From an uncultured Lachnospiraceae bacterium (GTDB lineage Bacteria; Bacillota; Clostridia; Lachnospirales; Lachnospiraceae): 39,057 bases of DNA. The stretch is taken from NCBI GenBank assembly GCA_947631605.1, contig CANRMC010000008.1, positions 1 to 39,057 of the forward strand, given 5' to 3'. The notes beneath the pieces were generated by a model that saw only the letters and a program-made list of their open reading frames with translations, was not told the DNA's origin and ran no database searches. Of this stretch, positions 1 to 7,486 are shown piece by piece. Positions within the stretch are counted from its first letter, which is position 1. Every line of letters begins with the position of its first letter. Made by a program: the position numbers and the translations under genes.

Positions 1-683
1 GTACTGTTATCATTTGTATATTCCTGTCCGTTCTCCGTCACCATGACTCCGCATCTCGTACACGGGCTCACCGTAACTTCCTGACCACCGCCGCATGGAG
101 TAAACTTTTCCTGTTTTGACGGATCAGTATCAAACTGATGACCTAAGGCAGGATTTCCTCCGTTACTGGCATAAGAATCATATGATACCCCACAGTACTT
201 ACATATCCAATATGTAACTTTCAAAGAAGACTGGGTACAGGTAGCCTCCACATCCTGAGTATAACGTCCGCCGGGATAGTGATTAAGCCAAAGTCGTTTA
301 CTGGTTTCCCCTCCTGCCGAATTCTTGACGTTAATGGTTATGTCGCCTGAAAAATCATCAAGATTAACACTGCCACCGCTTTCTACTGTCTGCAGAACAT
401 CATCCTTGCCATTTACCTTTACAGTTACGGTCAGAGTACCGCCGGCATCGTCAGTAACAGTAACTGTAGGATGATCGCAATAAAACAAACCGTCAAAGGT
501 TTTCTGAGCCGTACCTTCTTTTGCATTCACTGTAATTTCAGGTATAGACTCTGCTATTGCTTCAGGATGTTCTTCTTCCGCCATAACCACAGAAGATGTG
601 TAATTTGAGAACGCCAGGACACCGCAAAGAAGTAACGCCAGAAACCTTCTCAATTTCTTCTTTCCTAATTTCTTTATTTCCAC
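1..683 (-). CDS. Secreted Cys-rich protein, 5' part only
   Basis: This gene is partial: its 3' end lies beyond position 1. Reading the minus strand gives an unbroken frame of 227 codons from a GTG at 683-681, preceded by an AAGGGAGG ribosome binding site (691-698) seven bases upstream. The product opens with a Lys/Arg-rich n-region and a hydrophobic core (FLALLLCGVLAF), ending near SVVMA-EEE, so I infer a Sec signal peptide cleaved at about residue 33. The mature part is polar and Thr/Val-rich, with an Ig-like or beta-sandwich flavour (TVTVTDDAGGTLTVTV). Pairs of cysteines follow (CKYCG near residue 160, then PCTRCG near 210) that look like a zinc-ribbon or disulphide knuckle. No family is recognised. 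A promoter sits at 802-830. It is probably an extracellular or cell-wall protein; function unknown. Confidence 0.75.
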   Translation of the reverse strand, partial: MEIKKLGKKKLRRFLALLLCGVLAFSNYTSSVVMAEEEHPEAIAESIPEITVNAKEGTAQKTFDGLFYCDHPTVTVTDDAGGTLTVTVKVNGKDDVLQTVESGGSVNLDDFSGDITINVKNSAGGETSKRLWLNHYPGGRYTQDVEATCTQSSLKVTYWICKYCGVSYDSYASNGGNPALGHQFDTDPSKQEKFTPCGGGQEVTVSPCTRCGVMVTENGQEYTNDNS

Positions 684-801
684 TTTCTTCCCTCCCTTGG
701 TTTTTTATATTTTTTTGATCATATACGGATATAAAAAGTGGCTGTACTCATCTATCAAATATTACAGAGAAGCGCAACCATTTTTTATCATCTTATATAC
801 C

Positions 802-830
802 ATTGTAATCGATATACAAAGGGAAATCAA
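802..830 (-). promoter_or_regulatory. Sigma-A promoter for the secreted-protein gene
   Basis: On the minus strand TTGATT (825-830) and TACAAT (802-807) are separated by exactly 17 bases. Transcription would start near 795, giving a roughly 110-base AT-rich leader before the GTG at 683. The rest of 684-884 holds no gene that I can support and no clear terminator for cysK. Confidence 0.65.
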
Positions 831-884
831 GATAATCATTTGCTTTTTCAAATCCAAAAAATTCCGGTTCTTTATTTACTATTC

Positions 885-1814
885 TTAATCAAACAATATC
901 GTAGAACAGTACCGCTCTCCCGTATCCGGAGCAAGGCAGACTACATTTTTTCCCTTCCCCAGCTTCTTTGCAAGCTGAAGCGCACCCCAGACATTGGTTC
1001 CGGCTGAGATTCCGGCGAGGATTCCTTCTTCTTTTTTAAGGCGGCGCGCGGTATCGAGCGCCTGCTCATCGCCCACAATGATGACCTCATTATAGATATC
1101 CGTATCAAAATTAGCCGGCACAAATCCGTCGCCGATTCCCTGCTGGAAATGAGTCCCGATCGGTCCTCCAAGAAGTGCAGGGGCATTTTCCACTTCCAGA
1201 ACCGCAATATGCACATTCGGATTATATTCGCGCAGGGCACGGCCGATACCGGTGATCGTACCGCCGCTTCCGTAACCGGAGCAGAATCCGTCAATGCTGA
1301 GTCCGTTCATCTGGCTGATGATCTCCCGCGCTGTTTTCTCAAAATGAACCGCCGGATTGTCCGGATTTTCGAATTGCTGCGGCACAAAAACCTTCGGATT
1401 TTTCTTTGCCAGATTCAGAGCATATTCCAGGCAATCGTTTACAGCTTTTCCGATATCGCCGTCATCATGGATCAGCACGACCTCCGCGCCGTACTGCTGA
1501 ACCAGTTTCCGCCGTTCCAGACTGACGGAATCCGGCATGACGATAATTACCTTATATCCCTTTACCGCTCCTACGAGAGCAAGACCAATTCCCTGATTCC
1601 CGCTGGTAGGCTCGCAGATAATGGAGTCGCTTGAAAGGTCTCCCCGTTTTTCCGCTGCTTCTATCATGTTGAGCGCTGTTCTTGTTTTTACGGAACCGCC
1701 TATATTTACAGCCTCATACTTTACAAAGACGTCAGCGTCCTCCGGTCCTGTCAGGCGATTCAGTTTAATAAGCGGCGTATTTCCTACTGCTTCCAGAATA
1801 TTATTCGAGTACAT
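885..1814 (-). CDS. cysK: Cysteine synthase A (O-acetylserine sulfhydrylase)
   Basis: This PLP enzyme converts O-acetyl-L-serine and sulfide to L-cysteine in the cytoplasm. The 309-residue product has the usual family length. It begins NNILEAVGNTPLIKLNRL, the typical CysK N-terminus, and carries the catalytic-lysine segment GGSVKTRTALNMI near residue 45. It also has the substrate loop EPTSGNQGIGLA and the PLP phosphate-binding loop SGYGSGGTITG. I chose the ATG at 1814 because AGGAGG lies at 1819-1824, five bases upstream; an upstream in-frame ATG at 1850 would put that site inside the gene. A palindrome in the leader (1831-1856) could be regulatory. The gene stands alone between a GGDEF gene and the secreted-protein gene. 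The assignment is secure at family level; cysK versus a cysM-like specificity is inferred. Confidence 0.93.
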   Translation of the reverse strand: MYSNNILEAVGNTPLIKLNRLTGPEDADVFVKYEAVNIGGSVKTRTALNMIEAAEKRGDLSSDSIICEPTSGNQGIGLALVGAVKGYKVIIVMPDSVSLERRKLVQQYGAEVVLIHDDGDIGKAVNDCLEYALNLAKKNPKVFVPQQFENPDNPAVHFEKTAREIISQMNGLSIDGFCSGYGSGGTITGIGRALREYNPNVHIAVLEVENAPALLGGPIGTHFQQGIGDGFVPANFDTDIYNEVIIVGDEQALDTARRLKKEEGILAGISAGTNVWGALQLAKKLGKGKNVVCLAPDTGERYCSTILFD

Positions 1815-1830
1815 AAATCCTCCTGATAAA

Positions 1831-1856
1831 GGCATACTGGCACATCCCATTATGCC
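1831..1856. promoter_or_regulatory. Palindrome in the cysK leader
   Basis: GGCATA (1831-1836) and TATGCC (1851-1856) form a perfect six-base inverted repeat separated by 14 bases, just upstream of the cysK ribosome binding site. It could be an operator or a small RNA hairpin. No -10/-35 pair with good spacing is convincing here, although a TATTAT-like box lies at 1868-1873. Confidence 0.35.
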
Positions 1857-1877
1857 GTTTCGTTTTTATAATATATC

Positions 1878-3608
1878 TTATGCATTATTTATCTGTTCCT
1901 GCGAAAATACCCAGATGGTCTCCACACATTCTTCGTTTTTATCATTCTGATTGGCTATATGCAGGTGCATTTTGTTTCCGTCTACTTTCCGGTAAGAAAA
2001 CGAAACCAGCTTTTCATGCCGTAGCCGTTCCTTCAGTTTCTCATAATCGAGAACCTCTTCAAACTTCTCATAGTACTCTTCCTGCACATATTTTCCCATA
2101 TAGAGGTGCATGGCTTTACAGTAAGAGGAATCCGCTTGTTCCAGAAGTTCCAGAAAATAAAACGGTATATAAATATACTGCAATACATCCAGCTCCAGAT
2201 TCACGAAAAAAACGCCGTTAAACTGGTCGGAAATAAGATTTAAGAAACGCTCCGCATTTCTTTTTTCTGCCAGCGTTTTTTCAAGCTCGTCATTCAGGGA
2301 ACGGATATGCTTCTGCCCGCCGTTCTCCCGGTAATAACGCTCCTTATCCGCCCGCATATTTAATTCGGCGGCGCCGATCAGCTTATGGATCGCAAGGTCG
2401 CCCTCGCTGCTTTCTATTCCGACGGCGATCGCATAATTAAACTTCTGGAGATCCTGCTGCGCCTGCTGCATCATATTTTCCATACTCTGTTTGGAAAGCC
2501 GGTTACTGAGTACCACAAACTCATCGCCGCCAATCCGGTAAACATAATCGTCCAGAAAATATTTTTTCAATGTATCCGCCACCGTACACAACAGGTCGTC
2601 GCCTTTTTCATGCCCCAGCAGATTATTTATTTCATGAAGACCGTTTACATCCACGTAACAGGCAGTAATGCGGGGAATATTGCCTTTTGATAGACGTTCA
2701 ATATCCTCGTTATATTTATGCCTGTTATAAAGGCGTGTCAAAGCGTCACGGTGATATTCGTCAAGCAGTGCCTCTCTGGTCCGTTTCTCCTTCATATACT
2801 CGTCATGCACATCACGCACATAGAGAATAAGCACCTGATTCTCGTTGTCATACTCGATACTTGGAATCAGATCCATCTGTACCCAGCGCCAGTCCTCGCC
2901 GATCCTTCGCCGGTAACGAAAACTCTGCGTCTGACCGCTGTTTTTTTTGAAAGTACTCTGCAACCGTTCCATATTCGTAAATTCCCGGAATGCAAGCGTA
3001 TCTTCCTGATATACATACCCTGCGGTTTCAAATTCTCTCCACCATTCCGAAATCTTATCCAGTCTGGAAGAAAATTGATCGCGCTCGGAGAGTTCTGTCT
3101 TAATAATCTGAAAACTATCGACAGTCAGGTTGATCTTTAAAATCTTATAATAAATCGTAGACAGCGTAGAAAGAGCGTCCACCATGGTTGTAGTATTGGT
3201 GTCCGCTTTCTGCCAGTAAAAAAGCGCCCAAGGGTTATCCACGGAAATATCATCAGGAACAACGATCCCGAACGTCACCCATATGTATCCAGTATGCAAT
3301 TTCCGCTTAAAGCTCTGGAGAATCCGCCTGTCGCCGTCTTCAAAAATACGTTTCTGCACATATTTCGGGTTGGCATATTTCAGATAGTCTACCGCATATT
3401 CCGATAAAACCAGCTGGTCGCTCACCTGTTTTTCAATATACGCATAGATATTTGAAATACTTTCATATCCTTCTTCTTTCATTACCGTATCGTATTTCAA
3501 AAAATGATGCTCACCTGTCAGAATATTTACTTTTGCTAACTTCAGAAAATTATCCAGTATCGTATTCTTAACGAAAAAATATTCATCATCACTCATCATA
3601 GATTTCAT
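1878..3608 (-). CDS. GGDEF-domain diguanylate cyclase-like protein with PAS-like regions
   Basis: The product (576 aa) is probably a cytosolic cyclic-di-GMP signalling protein, since no membrane segment is visible. The N-terminal 160 residues are unassigned. Residues about 180-270 resemble a PAS fold (FRYRRRIGEDWRWVQMDLIP). A GGDEF domain follows, with HRDALTRLYNRHKYNEDI, the metal-site region VDVNGLHEINNLLGH and the intact signature RIGGDEFVVL, so catalysis is plausible. I see no RxxD inhibitory site just before the signature. The C-terminal 130 residues (RFLNLISDQFNGVFFVNLELD onward) look like a second, degenerate PAS-type domain. AGGAG lies eight bases before the ATG at 3608, which I prefer to the in-frame GTG at 3632. 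The gene has its own promoter at 3648-3676. The input signal is unknown. Confidence 0.85.
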   Translation of the reverse strand: MKSMMSDDEYFFVKNTILDNFLKLAKVNILTGEHHFLKYDTVMKEEGYESISNIYAYIEKQVSDQLVLSEYAVDYLKYANPKYVQKRIFEDGDRRILQSFKRKLHTGYIWVTFGIVVPDDISVDNPWALFYWQKADTNTTTMVDALSTLSTIYYKILKINLTVDSFQIIKTELSERDQFSSRLDKISEWWREFETAGYVYQEDTLAFREFTNMERLQSTFKKNSGQTQSFRYRRRIGEDWRWVQMDLIPSIEYDNENQVLILYVRDVHDEYMKEKRTREALLDEYHRDALTRLYNRHKYNEDIERLSKGNIPRITACYVDVNGLHEINNLLGHEKGDDLLCTVADTLKKYFLDDYVYRIGGDEFVVLSNRLSKQSMENMMQQAQQDLQKFNYAIAVGIESSEGDLAIHKLIGAAELNMRADKERYYRENGGQKHIRSLNDELEKTLAEKRNAERFLNLISDQFNGVFFVNLELDVLQYIYIPFYFLELLEQADSSYCKAMHLYMGKYVQEEYYEKFEEVLDYEKLKERLRHEKLVSFSYRKVDGNKMHLHIANQNDKNEECVETIWVFSQEQINNA

Positions 3609-3647
3609 GAATTTCACTCCTAAAACTGACACTTTTTCCCGACGGAA

Positions 3648-3676
3648 ATTTTATCATACCTGCCGTTTATAGTCAA
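3648..3676 (-). promoter_or_regulatory. Sigma-A promoter for the GGDEF gene
   Basis: TTGACT (3671-3676) and TAAAAT (3648-3653) on the minus strand are 17 bases apart. The -35 box starts just after the stop codon of the MATE gene, so the GGDEF gene is probably transcribed independently. Confidence 0.7.
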
Positions 3677-3680
3677 TTTA

Positions 3681-5120
3681 TTAATGCGCATTTTCCGAGA
3701 TCCGGTTCCAGCTTCTGATACGTGGCGATACTCCGCCCAACTCCGCAAGCGTCTTTCGGATTAAATAAGCCGCGATCAAAAATGTAAGGAAATCGGAAAC
3801 CGGCATGGAATAAAGAACTCCGTCCAATCCCCAGAACTTCGGCAGAAGCAGGGCAAATCCCACGCCAAAGAGGATTTCCCGCACCATGGAAAGCATAGTG
3901 GACGCAGCCGCTTTTCCCATAGCCTGCAGGAAAATAAAGCAGGACTTATTAACGCAGGCAAAAACAATCATACACAAATAGATACGGAATGCTTTTTCTG
4001 CAAATACCGTATAATAAATGCTTTCGTTTGCGGCTCCGAAAACTGCGATCAGCTGCTTTAGGAATATTTCCACGATTACAAGAGATACAAGCCCCACAAC
4101 TGCCTCTGCGGTCAAAAGTTTCAAGAACAGTTCTCTTACACGTTCCTTCTGTCCGGCGCCCATATTATAACCGGCAATCGGAATGCAACCCGCTGCCATG
4201 CCGACAACAATAGATATGACTATCTGGAAAAACTTCATAACGATTCCGACGACCGCCATCGGAATCTGTGCAAACTCTTCTTTTCCGAACACTGCGTCGA
4301 GCGCGCTGTATTTCCGGATCATATTATTAATAGCCGCCATCGCTGCCACAAGGGAAATCTGCGACAGAAAACTTGTAATTCCCAGAGTCAGCGTTTTACC
4401 GGCTATTCTCCGGTTCAGATAAAAATCTCCTTTCTCCGGCTTTATCATTTTCATATTAAACAGATACCAGACTGCAAGAAGCGCCGTTGCCACCTGTCCG
4501 ATCACTGTCGCAACTGCCGCTCCCATCATGCCCCAGTGAAACGCAAAAATAAAGATCGGATCCAAAATAATATTGATAACGGCGCCGCAGAGCGTAGACG
4601 CCATCGCAAATTTCGGAGAGCCGTCTGCCCGTATGACCGGATTCATTGCCTGTCCGAACATATAAAACGGAATTCCAAGAGAAATATAAAAGAAATATTC
4701 CTTTGAATACCGGAATGTTTCCGCATTCACAGTTCCGCCAAATACCTTGATAATGGTATCGGAAAAGACAAGGTAGAGTCCGCATAACAGCAGTCCGCCT
4801 GTAATAGTCAGGATAACCGCATTTCCTACGCTCTTTTTCGCATCTTTTACCTCTTCCCGTCCAAGGCTCAGACTGGAAAATGCACAGCAGCCGTCACCGA
4901 TCATGACAGCAACCGCCAGCGCAATGACCGTAAGCGGAAAGACCACGGTATTCGCAGCATTTCCATAAGAACCGAGATACGCAGCGTTCGCGATAAATAT
5001 CTGATCCACAATATTATAAAGCGCTCCCACTAAAAGGGAAATGATACAGGGAACCGCATATTTTTTCATGAGTTTTCCCACCGGTTCCGTTCCTAAAAAC
5101 TGATTTCCATTTGTTTCCAT
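3681..5120 (-). CDS. MATE family multidrug/toxin exporter
   Basis: This is an integral membrane antiporter of the MATE (multi-antimicrobial extrusion) family, expected to export cationic or organic compounds in exchange for Na+ or H+. The 479-residue length and about twelve hydrophobic segments fit. The N-terminus has the family look (GTEPVGKLMKKYAVPCIISLLVGALYN), followed by NIVDQIFIANAAYLGSYGNAA, which resembles the DinF/VmrA-type branch. The second half repeats the pattern (AVVGIVMKFFQIVISIVVGMAAGCIPI, GYNMGAGQ). GAAAGGA precedes the ATG at 5120. It is a single-gene unit with a strong promoter and a striking inverted repeat over the -35 box (5214-5242), suggesting repression by a local or ligand-responsive regulator not in this window. 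Substrate unknown. Confidence 0.9.
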   Translation of the reverse strand: METNGNQFLGTEPVGKLMKKYAVPCIISLLVGALYNIVDQIFIANAAYLGSYGNAANTVVFPLTVIALAVAVMIGDGCCAFSSLSLGREEVKDAKKSVGNAVILTITGGLLLCGLYLVFSDTIIKVFGGTVNAETFRYSKEYFFYISLGIPFYMFGQAMNPVIRADGSPKFAMASTLCGAVINIILDPIFIFAFHWGMMGAAVATVIGQVATALLAVWYLFNMKMIKPEKGDFYLNRRIAGKTLTLGITSFLSQISLVAAMAAINNMIRKYSALDAVFGKEEFAQIPMAVVGIVMKFFQIVISIVVGMAAGCIPIAGYNMGAGQKERVRELFLKLLTAEAVVGLVSLVIVEIFLKQLIAVFGAANESIYYTVFAEKAFRIYLCMIVFACVNKSCFIFLQAMGKAAASTMLSMVREILFGVGFALLLPKFWGLDGVLYSMPVSDFLTFLIAAYLIRKTLAELGGVSPRIRSWNRISENAH

Positions 5121-5203
5121 GTTTGTTACGTCCTTTCAATTGCAAAAAAATAACGCGCAGCACATAACCGGACTTACGCATTGTGTGCTACACGTTTAAT
5201 TCA

Positions 5204-5232
5204 ACTATAAAGAATTATCAAACCTTTGTCAA
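5204..5232 (-). promoter_or_regulatory. Sigma-A promoter for the MATE gene
   Basis: On the minus strand TTGACA (5227-5232) and TATAGT (5204-5209) are separated by 17 bases, a near-consensus pair. The leader to the ATG at 5120 is about 75 bases. Confidence 0.78.
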
Positions 5233-5242
5233 AGGTGATAAT
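5214..5242. promoter_or_regulatory. Putative operator over the MATE -35 box
   Basis: The arms ATTATCA-aa-CCTTTG (5214-5228) and CAAAGG-TGATAAT (5230-5242) are exact inverted repeats of 13 bases apart from a two-base bulge in one arm, around a single central base. The element covers the -35 hexamer and the spacer, the position of a repressor or MerR-type activator site. The cognate regulator is not identifiable here. Confidence 0.55.
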
Positions 5243-5270
5243 GCACAAAATTTCTACTCGTTTATCTTAT

Positions 5271-5297
5271 AAAATTCTCCAGTCTAAGAGGAGTTTT
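5271..5297 (-). terminator. Weak terminator-like hairpin after the GNAT gene
   Basis: On the minus strand AAAACTCC and GGAG-aa-TTTT flank a nine-base loop just after the GNAT stop. The stem has only four GC-containing pairs plus A/T pairs across a bulge, so the call is tentative. Confidence 0.35.
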
Positions 5298-5300
5298 ACT

Positions 5301-5723
5301 TTATAAATACTGTATCATTCCCGGACCGAGAAATCCGTTCGGTCTTTCCGTAAAGCCGTTTTTGATATAAAAGGTTTCCCTGCCCTTAGCGGACATGAGA
5401 CAGAGCATCATTTCCTCATCCTCTTTTTTCAGGCTAAGCACAAAGTTCCGCAGGCGGTCGATCAGCTTCGAGCCGATCCCCATGCCGTGATAATCCGGAC
5501 TGACGATGAGATCCTGGATGTAACAGATTACCGCACCGTCGCCGACGATCCTTCCCATACCGACGAGTCTGCCGTCCACATAGGCGGTTGCCATGAACAG
5601 GCAGTTATCCACCGCAAGTTCCGCCTGACGCAGCGTAAGTTTCTTCCAGCCTACGCGGGCGCGTAATTCCAGATAATCCGCAACCGATAATTTTTCATCT
5701 CTAATTTCTATGTTCATGATCAT
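5301..5723 (-). CDS. GNAT family N-acetyltransferase
   Basis: This small cytosolic acetyltransferase (140 aa) transfers acetyl from acetyl-CoA to an unknown amine. The acetyl-CoA binding motif A is clear near residues 75-95 (DLIVSPDYHGMGIGSKLIDRL, with the Q/RxxGxG/A variant HGMGIG). The N-terminal strand-helix (LSVADYLELRARVGW) resembles the YjdJ/YjgM-like small GNATs common in Firmicutes. The end (FYIKNGFTERPNGFLGPGMIQYL) is the usual last strand. It lies nine bases downstream of hisF, so it is probably cotranscribed with hisH-hisF. Neither possible ATG (5723 or 5717) has a good ribosome binding site, which fits translational coupling. Substrate unknown. Confidence 0.85.
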   Translation of the reverse strand: MIMNIEIRDEKLSVADYLELRARVGWKKLTLRQAELAVDNCLFMATAYVDGRLVGMGRIVGDGAVICYIQDLIVSPDYHGMGIGSKLIDRLRNFVLSLKKEDEEMMLCLMSAKGRETFYIKNGFTERPNGFLGPGMIQYL

Positions 5724-5732
5724 TTATTCTGT

Positions 5733-6494
5733 CTACAGTCGGACAGACACTCCTCGTTCGTTTAGATATTCTTTCACTTCTGATATTTTCAGTTCTTTGT
5801 AGTGAAATAAAGACGCCGCCAGCGCCGCGTCTGCGCCGCCCTCTGTCAGTGCGTCATAAAAATGCTCCTTTGTTCCCGCACCGCCGGAAGCAATAACGGG
5901 AATGGAAACATTGTCTGCGATCAGTCTGGTAAGTTCAATGTCATAGCCGGTTTTCGTCCCGTCGCAGTCCATACTGGTAAGCAGGATCTCCCCGGCGCCG
6001 AGACGGTCTGCCTTCATTGCCCACTCAATCGCGTCGATACCCATATCCACTCTTCCGCCGTTTTTATAAATGTTCCAGCCGCTGCCGTCTTCCCGCCTTC
6101 TCGCGTCGATAGCAACTACCACGCACTGGCTGCCGAATTTATCCGCCGCCTCGCTGATCAGGTTCGGATTATCGATTGCCGCCGAATTGATCGATATTTT
6201 GTCCGCCCCTTCCCGAAGAATGGCGCGGAAATCATCGACCGTCCGGATCCCGCCGCCTACGGTAAACGGAATAAATACCGTTTCCGCCACGCGCCGGACC
6301 ATGTCCGCCACGATATTCCTCCTGTCAGAAGAGGCCGTTATATCCAGAAAAACCAGCTCGTCCGCATTTTCCCTGTCATAAACCGCCGCTATCTCCACAG
6401 GATCTCCGGCGTCTTTTAAATCCACAAAATTTATTCCTTTTACAACCCTGCCGTCTTTTACGTCCAGGCAGGGAATGATCCGTTTCGTATGCAT
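5733..6494 (-). CDS. hisF: Imidazole glycerol phosphate synthase cyclase subunit
   Basis: HisF is the TIM-barrel cyclase subunit of IGP synthase. It uses ammonia from HisH to turn PRFAR into imidazole glycerol phosphate and AICAR in histidine biosynthesis. The 253-residue length is standard. The catalytic aspartates are visible in [16 protein letters not shown] (Asp near 11) and VVVAIDARR (near 130). Phosphate-binding segments FTVGGGIR and VIASGGAG are present. AAGGAG lies six bases before the ATG at 6494. It is ten bases downstream of hisH, forming the expected pair. No other his genes occur in this window, so the rest of the pathway, if present, is elsewhere. Confidence 0.96.
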   Translation of the reverse strand: MHTKRIIPCLDVKDGRVVKGINFVDLKDAGDPVEIAAVYDRENADELVFLDITASSDRRNIVADMVRRVAETVFIPFTVGGGIRTVDDFRAILREGADKISINSAAIDNPNLISEAADKFGSQCVVVAIDARRREDGSGWNIYKNGGRVDMGIDAIEWAMKADRLGAGEILLTSMDCDGTKTGYDIELTRLIADNVSIPVIASGGAGTKEHFYDALTEGGADAALAASLFHYKELKISEVKEYLNERGVSVRL

Positions 6495-6504
6495 CCGTTT
6501 CTCC

Positions 6505-7113
6505 TTACTGTAAATGGATAAAATTATCCAGTATTTTTAATCCGACCGCGGAGCTTTTCTCCGGATGGAACTGACAGGCAAAAATGTTTTCATGTTCAAC
6601 CGAAGCATGGATTTTTACAGAATAATCCGTTTCTGCCGCAACATCCGCATCATTTCCGGCTTTCAGATAATAGGAATGCACAAAATATACATATGGATGT
6701 TCCGGAAGATTTTGAAAGAGCTTTGCGCCTTTCCGTATATCCAGTGAATTCCAGCCGATCTGGGGAATCTTAAGTCCCGGCGCGTCCGGAATCCTAAGAA
6801 TCTTACCCGGCAGGATCCCAAGTCCCGCCGCTCCCGGACTTTCTTCGCTGGTCTGAAACAAAAGCTGAAGTCCCAGACAGATTCCAAGGAACGGTATTTT
6901 TTTCTCAACAACATCATATATCACGTTGATAAGCTTATATTCCTTCAGCTTATCCATGGCGTCTCCAAACGCCCCCACGCCGGGAAGAATTACCCGGTCA
7001 CTCGAAAGTATCACATCTTTATCTCTGGTAATTACCGCTGTCTCGCCCAGATATTGGACAGCTTTTTCCACGCTCTTTATATTTCCGGCGTCATAGTCAA
7101 TAATCGAAATCAT
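6505..7113 (-). CDS. hisH: Imidazole glycerol phosphate synthase glutamine amidotransferase subunit
   Basis: HisH is the class I glutamine amidotransferase that feeds ammonia to HisF. The 202-residue product begins [18 protein letters not shown]. It has the oxyanion segment [11 protein letters not shown], the nucleophile elbow [12 protein letters not shown] (Cys near 78) and the His-Glu pair in [10 protein letters not shown] near residue 184. It is immediately upstream of hisF. The ribosome binding site is weakly placed (AAGGGA about 13 bases upstream). No promoter is obvious between it and the hairpin at 7141-7168, so expression may come from read-through of the DUF6465 transcript. Confidence 0.95.
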   Translation of the reverse strand: MISIIDYDAGNIKSVEKAVQYLGETAVITRDKDVILSSDRVILPGVGAFGDAMDKLKEYKLINVIYDVVEKKIPFLGICLGLQLLFQTSEESPGAAGLGILPGKILRIPDAPGLKIPQIGWNSLDIRKGAKLFQNLPEHPYVYFVHSYYLKAGNDADVAAETDYSVKIHASVEHENIFACQFHPEKSSAVGLKILDNFIHLQ

Positions 7114-7140
7114 GTAAGTCCAGTATCCCTTCCTGAATAA

Positions 7141-7168
7141 TTAAGGTACTGCAGAAGCAGTACCTTAA
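7141..7168 (-). terminator. Hairpin terminator after the DUF6465 gene
   Basis: A perfect 12-base inverted repeat, TTAAGGTACTGC / GCAGTACCTTAA, encloses a four-base loop between the DUF6465 stop and hisH. On the minus strand only a mixed A/T tract follows, so it may be a partial terminator letting some transcription into hisH-hisF. Confidence 0.6.
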
Positions 7169-7172
7169 AGCT

Positions 7173-7391
7173 TTAAAAATCGTTCTGGTTATTTGCGATT
7201 GGGAATGAACCCGCCTCATGGTCATTAAATACATAATAGACTGTATTTTCTTCCGGCTTCAGGTAAAGGTTCAAGGTCTTTAATTCGGAAACCTTCTTTC
7301 CCTGCTTTGTCCAGATTTCTTTTGCTGTTTTCACAAGCTCTGCTTCACTGATCTGCATCCCATAAATCTCAACATAACTGGCTGTTTTCAT
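7173..7391 (-). CDS. DUF6465 family small protein
   Basis: This 72-residue protein resembles the DUF6465 family of Firmicutes (ASYVEIYGMQISEAELVKTA, then LKTLNLYLKPEENTVYYVFN). Members are short, soluble and uncharacterised, often annotated near Lachnospiraceae housekeeping genes. The pattern is a beta strand, a helix with an exposed lysine face, and a YIKPE-type strand pair, suggesting a compact alpha/beta domain. The ATG at 7391 has AAGGAGG eight bases upstream, so I reject the longer in-frame start at 7412. It has a good promoter (7451-7479) with an adjacent palindrome, and a hairpin terminator. Function unknown. Confidence 0.8.
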   Translation of the reverse strand: MKTASYVEIYGMQISEAELVKTAKEIWTKQGKKVSELKTLNLYLKPEENTVYYVFNDHEAGSFPIANNQNDF

Positions 7392-7419
7392 AATACTTCC
7401 CTCCTTCTCCAAATGAAAT

Positions 7420-7443
7420 ATGATACATAACCATATGTATGAT
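7420..7443. promoter_or_regulatory. Palindrome downstream of the DUF6465 -10 box
   Basis: ATGATACATA (7420-7429) and TATGTATGAT (7434-7443) match as inverted repeats at nine of ten positions around ACCA. The site lies in the early leader between the -10 box and the ribosome binding site, the usual place of a repressor operator. Confidence 0.45.
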
Positions 7444-7450
7444 TAAGATA

Positions 7451-7479
7451 AATATAACTTTATGCGGTAAAAAAGTCAA
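7451..7479 (-). promoter_or_regulatory. Sigma-A promoter for the DUF6465 gene
   Basis: TTGACT (7474-7479) and TATATT (7451-7456) on the minus strand are spaced by 17 bases. Confidence 0.72.
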
Positions 7480-7486
7480 TAACCTT

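Noticed and set aside
684..884. Small plus-strand open frames upstream of the secreted-protein gene
   Set aside because: They are AT-rich, without ribosome binding sites, and overlap the promoter for the minus-strand gene.
1149..1634. Plus-strand open frame opposite cysK
   Set aside because: It is a shadow of a well-supported gene, without ribosome binding site or recognisable sequence.
1815..1850. Longer N-terminus for CysK starting at 1850
   Set aside because: The perfect AGGAGG at 1819-1824 lies just before the ATG at 1814, and the extra residues are not conserved in the family.
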